Origin: Candidatus Eremiobacterota bacterium | GTDB taxonomy: Bacteria > Vulcanimicrobiota > CADAWZ01 > Ess09-12 | Direction of reading: 5' to 3' | DNA: 64,000 bases | NCBI GenBank assembly: GCA_031082125.1 | Contig: JAVHLM010000008.1 | Location: 207,611-271,610 of the forward strand | Shown here: positions 54,885 to 63,674 of the stretch, piece after piece | Position numbering within the stretch: the first letter of the stretch is position 1 | Layout: every line of letters begins with the position of its first letter | Made by a program: the position numbers and the translations under genes | The notes under the pieces: generated by a model | What the model was told of the DNA's origin: nothing | Databases searched by the model: none | What the model saw: the letters and a program-made list of their open reading frames with translations, nothing else

Positions 54885-56909
54885 TCAATGGATCCTCTGA
54901 CCTGGAAGGGCCCCGCTGTCGGGCTTCAGAAGAAATATCTCGCTTCCCCCCTTGCCGGAGGCCAGTACCATTCCTTCACTGGTGCCGAATCTCATTTTCC
55001 TGGGCTTGAGATTGGCTACCGCTATCACCAGTCTGCCTTCAAGTTCCTCGGGTTTATAGGCGCTTTTTATCCCTGCGAAAACGGTTCTTTCAATGCCCCC
55101 TATGTCGAGGACAAGGCGCAGAAGAGTATCGGCACCCTCGACATGTTCTGCCTTGAGCACTTTTGCCACGCGGAGATCCACCTTGGAAAAGTCCTCAATG
55201 GTGCATTCCGGGGCCATGGGCTCATCGAGGGCCGGAGCCTGCGCCTTCACTTCTTTGGATGTACCGTGCTCATTCAGAGATTCTTCAACCACTTTGTCTA
55301 TATGCTCCTTTTCAATTTTCTGCGCCAGGTGATCAAACTTTTCGATGAGGGAGTTTTCCACGGAGCGCCCCACGTCGTTCCACACAAGGGGCGGAACAGA
55401 GAGATAGCGCTCCACCTGCTCCGCAAAACGTGGAAGGACAGGCTTTATATAGAGGGTAATAAGCCTGAAGGCCTCCAGGGCCGCCGTGAGGGTGGAACGG
55501 GTAAGCTCATGATCGCTCTTCACCGTGGTCCATGGTGCCTTATCCTCGAGAAACTTGTTGGCACAGTCGGCGAGCCGGCATATCTCCTTCATGGCCCGCT
55601 GGTATTCAAGCCTCTCATAGTGAGAGGCGATTGCCTCCGAAGAAGCGGCAATAGAGGCGACAAACTCGCGGTCTTCGGGGGAAATGACGCCGCAGCGTCC
55701 CTCAAGGTTTCTCCCGAGCATTGAGCCCACGCGGAAGCCGAGGTTGGCAATTTTCCCCAGGATATCGGAATTCACGCGGGCGACAAAATCAGTCATGTTG
55801 AGATCGATATCCCCCACGCCGGACCCCATCTTGCAGGCATAATAATAGCGCAGGTACTCGGGCGGGATGTGTTTTGCAAAAGTCTCTGCCTTGATGAAAG
55901 TGCCGCGGGACTTGGACATCTTTTCGCCGTCAACGGTGAGAAACCCGTGGATAAATACTTTGGTGGGGCATGAGAATCCGGCGCACATGAGCATGGCAGG
56001 CCAGAAGAGGCAGTGGAAATACATGATGTCCTTGCCGATGAAATGATAGATCTCCGTATCGGGCGAGCGCCAGTAAGAGTCAAAATCCTTTCCGTTCTTT
56101 GTGCTCCAGTTCTTTGTGGAGGCCATATACCCCACGGGAGCATCAAGCCAGACATAAAAGTACTTGTCCTGGGAGCCGGGGATCCTGAAACCGAAATAGG
56201 GGGCGTCGCGGGAGATGTCCCAGTCCCTGAGGCCCTGCTCAAACCACTCGTTGAGCTTGTTGCGCACCTCGGGCTGCAGATGCTCGCCGCTTGTCCAGAC
56301 TTTGAGCTTCTCGGTAAAATCGCCGAGCCTGAAGAAATAATGGACCGTCTTCTTCCTCACCGGGGTGTGTTTGCACTCTGCGCAGACAGGATCGGAAAGC
56401 TCGGTGGGATCGTAGGTGGAACTGCACGCCTCGCAGGTGTCGCCGTATTGATCAAGGGCGCCGCATCGCGGGCACGTGCCCCTGATGAACCTGTCGGGAA
56501 GAAACATCCCGTCGTGCTCGCAGAAGAACTGCTCAATCTCCCGCTCCGCGATATGGCCGTGCTCCCTCATCTTCCCATAGATGAATTCCGAAAGCTCCCT
56601 GTTTTCCGGGGAGTTTGTCGTATAATAGTTGTCAAAGTGCACGAAAAACTTCTGAAAATCCTCCTGGTGCTCGCGGTTCATGGTCTCGATAAGCTTCTCA
56701 GGGGTGATGCCTGCCTTTTTTGCGCTTATCATGACAGGCGTTCCATGGGTATCGTCGGCACAGACATAAATGCAGTCGCGGCCGCGGAGCTTCTGGAAGC
56801 GTACCCAGATGTCCGTCTGGATGTATTCCACAAGGTGGCCGATATGAATAGGCCCGTTTGCATAAGGAAGTGCTGACGTGACCAGCATTCTCTCAGGAGC
56901 GTCTCCCAT
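54885..56909 (-). CDS. metG: Methionyl-tRNA synthetase with C-terminal tRNA-binding domain
   Basis: 674 residues. Class I synthetase: HIGH at 22-25, KMSKS near 330, and a zinc knuckle (CPRCGALDQYGDTCEAC and CAECKH near 145-180). An anticodon-binding helical domain follows, then a C-terminal EMAP/tRNA-binding OB domain (VDLRVAKVLKAEHVEGADTL) for dimerisation and tRNA grip. ATG 56909 with AAGGAG seven bases upstream is chosen; the longer frame is unlikely. It charges tRNA-Met, including the initiator tRNA encoded at 63555-63628. Confidence 0.98.
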   Translation of the reverse strand: MGDAPERMLVTSALPYANGPIHIGHLVEYIQTDIWVRFQKLRGRDCIYVCADDTHGTPVMISAKKAGITPEKLIETMNREHQEDFQKFFVHFDNYYTTNSPENRELSEFIYGKMREHGHIAEREIEQFFCEHDGMFLPDRFIRGTCPRCGALDQYGDTCEACSSTYDPTELSDPVCAECKHTPVRKKTVHYFFRLGDFTEKLKVWTSGEHLQPEVRNKLNEWFEQGLRDWDISRDAPYFGFRIPGSQDKYFYVWLDAPVGYMASTKNWSTKNGKDFDSYWRSPDTEIYHFIGKDIMYFHCLFWPAMLMCAGFSCPTKVFIHGFLTVDGEKMSKSRGTFIKAETFAKHIPPEYLRYYYACKMGSGVGDIDLNMTDFVARVNSDILGKIANLGFRVGSMLGRNLEGRCGVISPEDREFVASIAASSEAIASHYERLEYQRAMKEICRLADCANKFLEDKAPWTTVKSDHELTRSTLTAALEAFRLITLYIKPVLPRFAEQVERYLSVPPLVWNDVGRSVENSLIEKFDHLAQKIEKEHIDKVVEESLNEHGTSKEVKAQAPALDEPMAPECTIEDFSKVDLRVAKVLKAEHVEGADTLLRLVLDIGGIERTVFAGIKSAYKPEELEGRLVIAVANLKPRKMRFGTSEGMVLASGKGGSEIFLLKPDSGALPGQRIH

Positions 56910-57064
56910 GGCGTGACTCCTTACATTTACTTTCTCTCTATTCACCATGCCATGGCAATATCCTTTTATAGCCAGGAGCATACCGCACGCCACGGGAAAT
57001 AAGAGGAAAAGATGGCATCGCTGTGCTATTATTGAGGAAACATATGTTTTTCCAAGGAGGGCCC

Positions 57065-57217
57065 ATGGAAGCACTCACGGAAATGCTTTTCGATTACCAC
57101 CTCGAGGAGCTGAGATCGGGAGGCATTGAGCCCTCCGGGGAAGTCCGGGAGCTCATGACCCTGGATGTGAGCCTCAATGCCCAGGGCATCCTCCATTACC
57201 TGAGAAAACCGAGGTAG
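57065..57217 (+). CDS. Small conserved-looking protein
   Basis: 50 residues, acidic helix then LMTLDVSLNAQGILHYLRK. AAGGAGG before ATG 57065 is strong, and the stop is four bases from the next gene's GTG. It is therefore probably translated and co-regulated with the membrane protein and glycosyltransferase. Function unknown. Confidence 0.6.
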   Translation: MEALTEMLFDYHLEELRSGGIEPSGEVRELMTLDVSLNAQGILHYLRKPR

Positions 57218-57220
57218 ACA

Positions 57221-58258
57221 GTGTTTTCAAGAAAAAACTGGCTGAAACTTTCAATCGGCTTCCTGATAAGTGCTGTCTGCCTCTTTTTTGCCCTTTCCGG
57301 AATCGACTGGGCCGCCCTTTCAAGAATCTTCCTCACGGTGAAAATACCCTTCGTGCTCCTTTTCCTCCTCATTCTCTGTCTTACCGTGGCGCTGCGCTCC
57401 CTCATATATTACCGTTTCCTCGGCAGGCAATGCAGGGTGAGCCTCCCTGCCATCTTTGAAGGGCTCATGATCGGCTACATGGTAAACAGCCTCTTTCCCT
57501 TAAGGGCTGGTGATGTCGCCAAGGCTTTCCTGATAGGCACAATGAACCGCACAAGCAGGACTTACACGTTCACCATAGTGGTCATAGAAAGGCTCTTTGA
57601 TATGATCACCCTTCTCATCTTTTTCCTTGTCCTGCTGCTCCAGATAGGCCCCGGGAAGCACTTCACCCATGCGGCGGCAGCCGTCGCTGTCGCAGTGGCT
57701 CTTGTGCTTGCCTTTATAGCTGCAGTTCTTGGATACACCAGGCTTGTCCTGACAACCCTGGACAGGCTGAAGCCTCTCTTCGGAGAGGCGCCCGTAGAGA
57801 AGATAAAATGCAGGATTGCCACGGTGAAGGAGGGCTTTACCGTGCTCACGAGCTGGCGCGACGTGCTCTTCATCCAGGGGATCTTTCTGCTGATATGGGG
57901 AGGTTACCTTGCGGTGAACTACGTGACGGGCCTGGCCATCGGAGTAAATCTGGGCTTCGCCCAGACCCTTTCCCTCATCATAGCCATTGCCCTTGGCTCT
58001 GTCATCGCATCGACGCCGGGACAGCTGGGGGTGCACCAGTATGCCTGCGTGCTGGTCTTCACCACCTTCGGCTTCACCCGCGAAGAGGGGCTCTCCTTCT
58101 CCCTCATCCAGAACTCGCTGAGCTTTGCCATGCCTATTCTGCTCGGCTGGCTTTTCCTTCTCCACGCCAATATCTCGCTTGCCCAGATTTCACAGGAAAA
58201 AGGACTGCCCAAGGAGAGTGCCGATGAGAGTGCTCCATCTCCTCTCACAGAAACCTGA
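57221..58258 (+). CDS. LPG-synthase-type integral membrane protein (UPF0104/DUF2156-like TM family)
   Basis: 345 residues with about eight membrane helices. It has the pattern of the lysylphosphatidylglycerol synthase transmembrane family: RFLGRQCRVSLPAIFEG, GYMVNSLFPLRAGDVAKA, and SVIASTPGQLGVHQ. It lacks the soluble aminoacyl-transfer domain, so it acts as a membrane-only homologue, perhaps moving a lipid-linked sugar or phospholipid. GTG 57221 follows GAGGT. It overlaps the next glycosyltransferase gene by 35 bases. Confidence 0.88.
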   Translation: MFSRKNWLKLSIGFLISAVCLFFALSGIDWAALSRIFLTVKIPFVLLFLLILCLTVALRSLIYYRFLGRQCRVSLPAIFEGLMIGYMVNSLFPLRAGDVAKAFLIGTMNRTSRTYTFTIVVIERLFDMITLLIFFLVLLLQIGPGKHFTHAAAAVAVAVALVLAFIAAVLGYTRLVLTTLDRLKPLFGEAPVEKIKCRIATVKEGFTVLTSWRDVLFIQGIFLLIWGGYLAVNYVTGLAIGVNLGFAQTLSLIIAIALGSVIASTPGQLGVHQYACVLVFTTFGFTREEGLSFSLIQNSLSFAMPILLGWLFLLHANISLAQISQEKGLPKESADESAPSPLTET

Positions 58259-59450
58259 GGCCACGGGGAGTGGTCTTACCGTGCAGGCTGTCATGCGGGA
58301 AGGGGCCCTGAGGGGCCATATCAATTACCTCCTCGCGGGCGTTTCCGTGGGGGAAAGGCCCCTTCTTCACTCCCAGGGGGAACTGTGCTGCACCTATGTC
58401 GAATTCGAAAGCCCCGGCCTCCCTTTCAAAGTAGCGGGGATGAGCGATGTGATGCCCTACCCCAGCACGCGGTTCTGCGATCTCACAGGGGAACAGATGA
58501 CCCTGTACGAGGAATGTTTCAGGGATAAGCTCAACAGCGCCGTAAGCGAGTTTCAGCCCGACCTCATCCATGCAAACCACCTCTGGATTATCACAAGCCT
58601 TGCCAGGAGAGCCTTGCCTGATATCCCTGTAGTGGCCACAAGCCATGGTACCGACGTGCGCCAGTTTCACCTCTGCCCCCAGCACCGCGAGAGGGTGCTC
58701 TCAGGATGCAAAGGTCTCGAGGCCGTCATGGTGCTTCATAACAGCCAGCGCGAAGAAGTGCAGGCCCTCTATGGAATAGCCCGTGAGAGGCTCCACGTGA
58801 CAGGCACCGGCTACGATGAAAGGCTCTTTTCCCCGGGGAAAAAGGAATCCGGCGAGGTCCAGGTGGTCTATGGGGGGAAGCTCAGCAGGGCCAAGGGAGT
58901 CATGCCCCTTCTGGAGGCTGCCGCGCTACTTACCGATCTTCCCTGGCACCTCCACCTCGCAGGGGGCGGCGCCGGACCTGAGAAAGATGAGATAGTCGAA
59001 AGAGCCATGGTGATGGGAGGGAGAGTCACCCTCCATGGGCCCCTTCCCCAGCATGAGCTCGCTCAGCTCATGGCGCGCTCCCACATTTTTGTGCTCCCCT
59101 CATTCTACGAGGGATTCCCCCTGGTCCTCATCGAAGCCCTCGCCTCAGGCTGCTCCCTTGTCTCTACTGACCTTCCCGCCCTGAAAGAGCTCTTCCCGGG
59201 AGATGCCCCCCCCTCACTGGAAGCAATCGCTCTCCCGCCCATGAAGGGAGGGCCCGACACTCCCGATGAAGGAGCGCTCCCGGCCTTTGTCGAAGCACTG
59301 TCGCAGGCGCTCAGAAAGCAGATAACCCGGCGAATCAAAGAAACGGAGCTCCCCGCGGAGCATTTCAGGCCTTTTGTGAAAGGCTTTACATGGAAGCAGG
59401 TCTTTGAGAGGATAGAACGAGTTTACTTTTTGGCACTGAAGAAAGGATAG
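58224..59450 (+). CDS. GT4-family glycosyltransferase
   Basis: 408 residues in two Rossmann domains: an acceptor-side start MRVLHLLSQKPEATGSGLTV, HANHLWI and SHGTD, and a donor side GGKLSRAKGV, LPSFYEGFPLVLIEALASG with the EX7E pair. The mechanism is retaining nucleotide-sugar transfer. ATG 58224 has AAGGAG and lies inside the upstream gene, so the two are coupled. With the UPF0104-type protein it may build a glycolipid or surface glycan. Confidence 0.92.
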   Translation: MRVLHLLSQKPEATGSGLTVQAVMREGALRGHINYLLAGVSVGERPLLHSQGELCCTYVEFESPGLPFKVAGMSDVMPYPSTRFCDLTGEQMTLYEECFRDKLNSAVSEFQPDLIHANHLWIITSLARRALPDIPVVATSHGTDVRQFHLCPQHRERVLSGCKGLEAVMVLHNSQREEVQALYGIARERLHVTGTGYDERLFSPGKKESGEVQVVYGGKLSRAKGVMPLLEAAALLTDLPWHLHLAGGGAGPEKDEIVERAMVMGGRVTLHGPLPQHELAQLMARSHIFVLPSFYEGFPLVLIEALASGCSLVSTDLPALKELFPGDAPPSLEAIALPPMKGGPDTPDEGALPAFVEALSQALRKQITRRIKETELPAEHFRPFVKGFTWKQVFERIERVYFLALKKG

Positions 59451-59467
59451 AACCCTTCAGAGCACCA

Positions 59468-60424
59468 ATGGCAATGAATTCATCACAGGACCCGTCACCG
59501 AAGCCCTCCAGGTCGAAAATCGCCGCCATAGTGATACTCTGCCTTGTATCATCGTCAATAGAGCCCATCATCGCGAAGTATGCCTATCTCCACGGCGCCA
59601 CGCCGTGGCAGATCCTCGTCATCAAGTTCATCGTCGGCGGCGTGGCCGTTCTTCTGCTGCTGAAAGGCTCCCGGTGGCCCGGGGTAAGAAATGTGCTGCG
59701 CATCTTTTTCATGGGGATGCTCCTCATTGCCACCAGCGCCCTCATTCTTTATTCCCTCAAGTTCCTGCCCGCCAGCATCCTGATTACCATCATCACCACC
59801 ACGCCTGCGGTAGTGGCGCTCGTGAACCAGATGCTGGGGAAGGAGAGGCTTGCAAAGACCTTCTGGCCGGGCTTCCTCCTCTGCTTCACCGGCATCCTCC
59901 TCACCATAGAGATCCACAGGATTCTCACCGGAGAGGTCTCCTTCAGCTCCATAGGCCTCCTGTGCGCCTTCTCCAGCATAGTGCTCTCAACGGTGTACCG
60001 CACGAGGATGGATGACATCACGGCAGAGTTCCCTCCCGTGATAGTCTCGTCTTACATGTTCATCATCACTGGCCTCATCTCTTGCGCATTTATTCCCTTC
60101 ATCCTGCCGGTGGCGAAGCCGTCGCTTTCCGTGGGAGCTATCGTCGGCATTGCCGCCGTCGTGGCGAACGTCACCTTCGTCGAGGCCATCCATCTGCTCG
60201 GCTCCACAAGGATGTCAATGCTGGGGCTCCTGCAGCGCCCCATTGTCATAGCCTTTGCAGCCCTTTTCCTGAAGGAGCCCCTTTCCATTTTGCAGATCAC
60301 AGGCATCATAATGGTTCTCGGGGGTATTCAGCTCGCCAGGGTGGAAAAGCGGAACAGGCATGGCGAGGCCTCTGAAGGAGAAGAAGAGGGCGGGGAGAAT
60401 ATTTCCTCAAAGAGAACCGCCTGA
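59468..60424 (+). CDS. EamA/DMT-family transporter
   Basis: 318 residues with ten membrane helices in two EamA repeats (about 15-140 and 155-295). The first has YAYLHGATPWQILVIKFIV; the second repeats the AxxxxxLGxTRxSMLGLLQ-PIV pattern. The charged C-terminus is acidic. It exports a metabolite or drug; the substrate is unclear. It starts 18 bases after the glycosyltransferase stop and may be co-transcribed. Confidence 0.9.
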   Translation: MAMNSSQDPSPKPSRSKIAAIVILCLVSSSIEPIIAKYAYLHGATPWQILVIKFIVGGVAVLLLLKGSRWPGVRNVLRIFFMGMLLIATSALILYSLKFLPASILITIITTTPAVVALVNQMLGKERLAKTFWPGFLLCFTGILLTIEIHRILTGEVSFSSIGLLCAFSSIVLSTVYRTRMDDITAEFPPVIVSSYMFIITGLISCAFIPFILPVAKPSLSVGAIVGIAAVVANVTFVEAIHLLGSTRMSMLGLLQRPIVIAFAALFLKEPLSILQITGIIMVLGGIQLARVEKRNRHGEASEGEEEGGENISSKRTA

Positions 60425-60457
60425 TAAAGCACAGGAGTGCCAAAGGAGGTGAGTGCC

Positions 60458-60513
60458 GTGTCCCTGTCAATGAAAAATTGATCTCCCGTGAGATCATCAC
60501 CTGCGTGCAGGTG
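60458..60513 (+). promoter_or_regulatory. Mini-ORF and tandem hairpins in leader of double-cubane reductase
   Basis: AAAGGAGG precedes GTG 60458, which opens a seven-codon ORF (stop at 60481). The stop runs into two consecutive perfect hairpins: GATCTC/GAGATC (60480-60485, 60490-60495) and CACCTG/CAGGTG (60498-60503, 60508-60513), each with a four-base loop. A T-rich run follows about 12 bases later. This resembles an attenuator or translational leader, but no known RNA class matches. Confidence 0.5.
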
Positions 60514-60683
60514 CCATTTTATCAGTTTTTTCCGGGAGCAGGGACCTGGCATTGATGAAGCCTCTTACCTGTCTCCCCGGTAAGTCCTCATTTTCACGGT
60601 AACGGATCTTCCCTTCTCTTCACCGCAGCGGCCGTTCAGTGATGAGGCTTATCCCATGCCAGAATAAACGAAAGGAGACTGTT

Positions 60684-61970
60684 ATGACCACTGCCACTGA
60701 ATCTTACGTTCCCATGTGGAAGGAGCTTGGCCTTGACCTCGAAGCCCACGACAGCCTTCTCAAGGTGCTTGGAAGCTATTACGTCGATGTCTATTTTTCC
60801 CAGAAGGACCGCCCCGAGGGGATGAAATATCTGGACTTCGTGATGAGCGAGGTCCATGGCCTCCGTATCAAGGAGCTCCAGCAGGACAAAAAGACCGGAA
60901 AGAAAATTATCGGCACCTATTGCGTCTTTGTGCCCGAGGAGATGATCCTGGCCCTGGACGGCGTCTCCATAGGGCTCTGCGCCGGCGCCGAGGTGGGATT
61001 CGCCGAGGCGGAGCGGTACCTTCCCCGATCCACCTGCAGCCTTATCAAGGCATTCTTCGGCTTTACCCTTGCCCGTGTATGCCCTTACGTGGAATCAGCG
61101 GACCTCATCATAGGCGAGACTACCTGTGACGGGAAGAAAAAGGCATATGACATCTTCAGGGAGATCAAGAGCCTCTACGTGATGGAGATACCTCATCTGA
61201 AGAACTCCATTGACAGGGATCTCTGGATCGCCGAGCTCCACAGGCTGAGAGAGCAGCTTGAAAAAACCACGGGGAAAAAGATGGAGCCCGGGAAGCTCAG
61301 GGAGAGCATTGAACTTGTGAACCGCAAGCGCGATGCCCTCAACCGCATAGCGCGCCTGCGCGCCCACAGCCCTGCCCCCATTTCCGGGAAGGACGCTCTT
61401 CTCATCAGCCAGGTCTCTTTTTACGATGACATCACCCGCTTCACCAGGCAGATCAACGCCATTGCCGACGAGCTGGAAGAGCGGGTGAAAAAGGGCGAGG
61501 GCGTCTTTCCAAAAGAGACCCCGCGCCTGCTGATCTCAGGGTGCCCCATGGCCGTTCCCAACTGGAAGCTCCCCCACCTTGTGGAGACCTCAGGCGCCGT
61601 TATCGTCGGCGAGGAGTCCTGCGTGGGGATGCGCAACATCCGCAATAACGTCAAAGCTGAAGGCGACACCGTCGAGGCCCTCATAGAGCGTATCGCCGAC
61701 CGCTACCTTCAGATAGACTGCGCCTGCTTCACGCCCAATGATGAGCGCCTTGACCACATAGTGGAGATGGCGAAAGAGCTCAAGGCCGACGGCGTGATCC
61801 ATTATGCCCTCTCGTTCTGCACCCCCTACATGGTGGAGAGCTACCGCGTGGAGCAGGCTCTGAAAAAAGCCGCCGTACCCCTTCTCAGGATCGAGACGGA
61901 CTACAGCCAGCAGGATGCCGGGCAGCTCAAGACACGAATCCAGGCTTTCATTGAAATGATCACCAGGTAA
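60684..61970 (+). CDS. Double-cubane-cluster reductase (2-hydroxyacyl-CoA dehydratase D-component family)
   Basis: 428 residues of the HgdB/HgdC-linked family, with conserved cysteines in STCSLIKAFFGF, ETTCDGKKK, EESCVG and in the GCPM segment. Single-chain members carry a double-cubane [8Fe-9S] cluster and perform ATP-driven low-potential reductions with a BadF-type activator. That activator is not in the window. ATG 60684 follows AAAGGAG. The chain is shorter than a heterodimeric dehydratase subunit pair, so it acts alone or as a dimer. Substrate unknown. Confidence 0.85.
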   Translation: MTTATESYVPMWKELGLDLEAHDSLLKVLGSYYVDVYFSQKDRPEGMKYLDFVMSEVHGLRIKELQQDKKTGKKIIGTYCVFVPEEMILALDGVSIGLCAGAEVGFAEAERYLPRSTCSLIKAFFGFTLARVCPYVESADLIIGETTCDGKKKAYDIFREIKSLYVMEIPHLKNSIDRDLWIAELHRLREQLEKTTGKKMEPGKLRESIELVNRKRDALNRIARLRAHSPAPISGKDALLISQVSFYDDITRFTRQINAIADELEERVKKGEGVFPKETPRLLISGCPMAVPNWKLPHLVETSGAVIVGEESCVGMRNIRNNVKAEGDTVEALIERIADRYLQIDCACFTPNDERLDHIVEMAKELKADGVIHYALSFCTPYMVESYRVEQALKKAAVPLLRIETDYSQQDAGQLKTRIQAFIEMITR

Positions 61971-62009
61971 AAGCGCCCCCGGGAGCGCTGCCTCCCGGGG
62001 GCTTTTTTT
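61971..62009. terminator. Intrinsic terminator
   Basis: A 10-bp GC-rich stem (61976-61985 and 61992-62001) with a six-base loop and T7 downstream on the plus strand, directly after the double-cubane gene stop. An A4 on the left gives weaker minus-strand function for the transporter gene. Confidence 0.88.
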
Positions 62010-62031
62010 CAGGCGGAGGCGCTCCTCGCCT

Positions 62032-63381
62032 TCATTCAGGGCGGGAAGTGAGGCCGGGCGCGATGTACCTGTGGTAGAGGGCAAGAAGAAATGCCGTGAC
62101 CAGGGCGATGGCGCCATAGACTGACCACATCATCATCGGCGTGATCCTGTGCGCCTCAAGAAGGCTGTACATGGTGCCTCCGAGGGTGTTCGCCACGAAG
62201 CTTCCTATGCCTATGGGAAGAAAGCCGTAACCGAGAAAAAGGGCCACCTGCTCAGGGGGTGCAATCTTTCCCACGTATTCAAGAAACTTGGGGCTTGCCG
62301 CCATCTCGCCCAGGGCCAGGACAAATATGGAGAGAAGCACGATCCATACCACCTGCGTGCTTCCTGCGATAAACATGGCGCATCCTGCAACAGCAATACC
62401 GCCTATCATCGCAGGAAGGGGCCTGAAGCATGAGGTGATGCGGCTCACGACAAGCTGAAAAAGGATAATGGCGCCGGCGTCAAGATTGGTGAGAAGCTCG
62501 GGAGGCACTGCCTCGCCTGCCCTGATTGTCCCTGCAGCCACAAGGCTTATGCGGTGCTCCAGAGCTGCGGTCCATGGGGCATGGAGGGCCGAGGAGAGGT
62601 TTTTCACCGCCTCCAGCAGGGGAAGGGTGTTCACGTAATCCCGGAGATAGAGGCTCATGGTGAGAAAAAGCTGGAAAAAAACTATCCAGAACCCGGAAAA
62701 TATGACAAGAAGGGTCATGAAGCGCCAGTTCGCGATGACCAGCATTGAATCGGCAATGACATGCCCGAAGCCGTGGCGCTCCTTTTCCTTCGCATCCCTC
62801 TCTCCCGGCTCGCGGTAAAGAAACACGGCGGGAATGAGCATAAGGCCCACCCAGATCGATGAGGCAAGAAAGACATAGCTCCAGTTGTGGACCCTCAGGG
62901 TGCTCGCCACGAGGGGGCCGAGGAACCCGCCGATGTTCACGATCATATAATAGATGCCGAAACCGAGGGAGCTTGTCTTCTCGTCGGTGGTCTTGCTTAT
63001 GGTGCCCGTGAGGGTGGGCTTGAAGACGGCCCCTCCCATCGATACGAGCATAAGGGCCGCAAAGATTGCGTAATAAGACTTCGTATAAGCCATGGTAAAA
63101 TAGGCTATGGAAAGGGAAGAGAGGGCAAAGACAAAGGCCTTTTTGTAGCCGTAACGGTCCGCCATGGCCCCGCCGAAGATGGGGATCATATAAAGAAAAA
63201 AGGTATAGATTCCCATCATCAGCCCTGTTGACTGCTTGGAGAACCCGAGGCATCCTTCCCCTATCTGCCCGGTAAGGTAGAGGGCAAGCACGTTATACAT
63301 GCCGTAATAGGCCATGCGCTCGAAAAGCTCCATGAAGTTGCTCACCCAGAAGCTCCGGGGGAATTGCCTGAAGAAGTTCAC
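62032..63381 (-). CDS. POT/PTR2-family peptide transporter (major facilitator)
   Basis: 449 residues with about 12 membrane helices. The helix-1 motif FMELFERMAYYGMY matches the ExxERFxYYG signature of proton-coupled oligopeptide transporters. FYGxG-type loops and FGIYYMIVNIGGFLGP in helix 4/5 agree. It imports di- and tripeptides with protons. GTG 63381 has AAGGAG ten bases upstream; an ATG out of frame lies in between. The gene faces the tRNA region, separated by ~140 bases. Confidence 0.88.
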   Translation of the reverse strand: MNFFRQFPRSFWVSNFMELFERMAYYGMYNVLALYLTGQIGEGCLGFSKQSTGLMMGIYTFFLYMIPIFGGAMADRYGYKKAFVFALSSLSIAYFTMAYTKSYYAIFAALMLVSMGGAVFKPTLTGTISKTTDEKTSSLGFGIYYMIVNIGGFLGPLVASTLRVHNWSYVFLASSIWVGLMLIPAVFLYREPGERDAKEKERHGFGHVIADSMLVIANWRFMTLLVIFSGFWIVFFQLFLTMSLYLRDYVNTLPLLEAVKNLSSALHAPWTAALEHRISLVAAGTIRAGEAVPPELLTNLDAGAIILFQLVVSRITSCFRPLPAMIGGIAVAGCAMFIAGSTQVVWIVLLSIFVLALGEMAASPKFLEYVGKIAPPEQVALFLGYGFLPIGIGSFVANTLGGTMYSLLEAHRITPMMMWSVYGAIALVTAFLLALYHRYIAPGLTSRPE

Positions 63382-63521
63382 GGGGCATGTGCTCCTTTAT
63401 CAGCGATGGAAAGAAACATTCTCCCCTCCCCTCGGGTCTTCCTCCACTGCCTTCACGGCAAAGCCTTCCCCGGGAGGCGGGGGCACCTCGCCGCTGAAAA
63501 GGAAAGGCGCAAACGAAATAG

Positions 63522-63544
63522 AAAAACGCCCTTCAGGGGCGTTT
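63522..63544 (-). terminator. Terminator of tRNA-fMet gene
   Basis: An 8-bp stem (63524-63531 and 63537-63544) with a five-base loop; reading on the minus strand, T5 follows. It lies 11 bases after the tRNA 3' end. Confidence 0.85.
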
Positions 63545-63554
63545 CCATATAAAG

Positions 63555-63628
63555 TTGCGGGGGTTGGATTTGAACCAACGACCTCCGGGTTATGAGCCCG
63601 ACGAGCTTCCTGACTGCTCCACCCCGCG
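63555..63628 (-). tRNA. Initiator tRNA-Met (CAU)
   Basis: 74 bases, full cloverleaf. The first base C and position 72 A do not pair, the hallmark of bacterial initiator tRNA. The anticodon stem has three G-C pairs (GGG/CCC) around CAU, and the T-loop is GGTTCAAATCC. CCA is not encoded. Confidence 0.97.
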
Positions 63629-63646
63629 GTGTGATGACAATTTAGT

Positions 63647-63674
63647 ATTATAGCATATTCCTGGAATATGTCAA
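63647..63674 (-). promoter_or_regulatory. Fully consensus tRNA promoter with internal palindrome
   Basis: On the minus strand: TTGACA (63669-63674), 16-base spacer, TATAAT (63647-63652), about 19 bases before the tRNA. The spacer holds the perfect palindrome CATATTCC-T-GGAATATG (63654-63670), exactly between the boxes, where a repressor or activator could bind. Confidence 0.9.
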
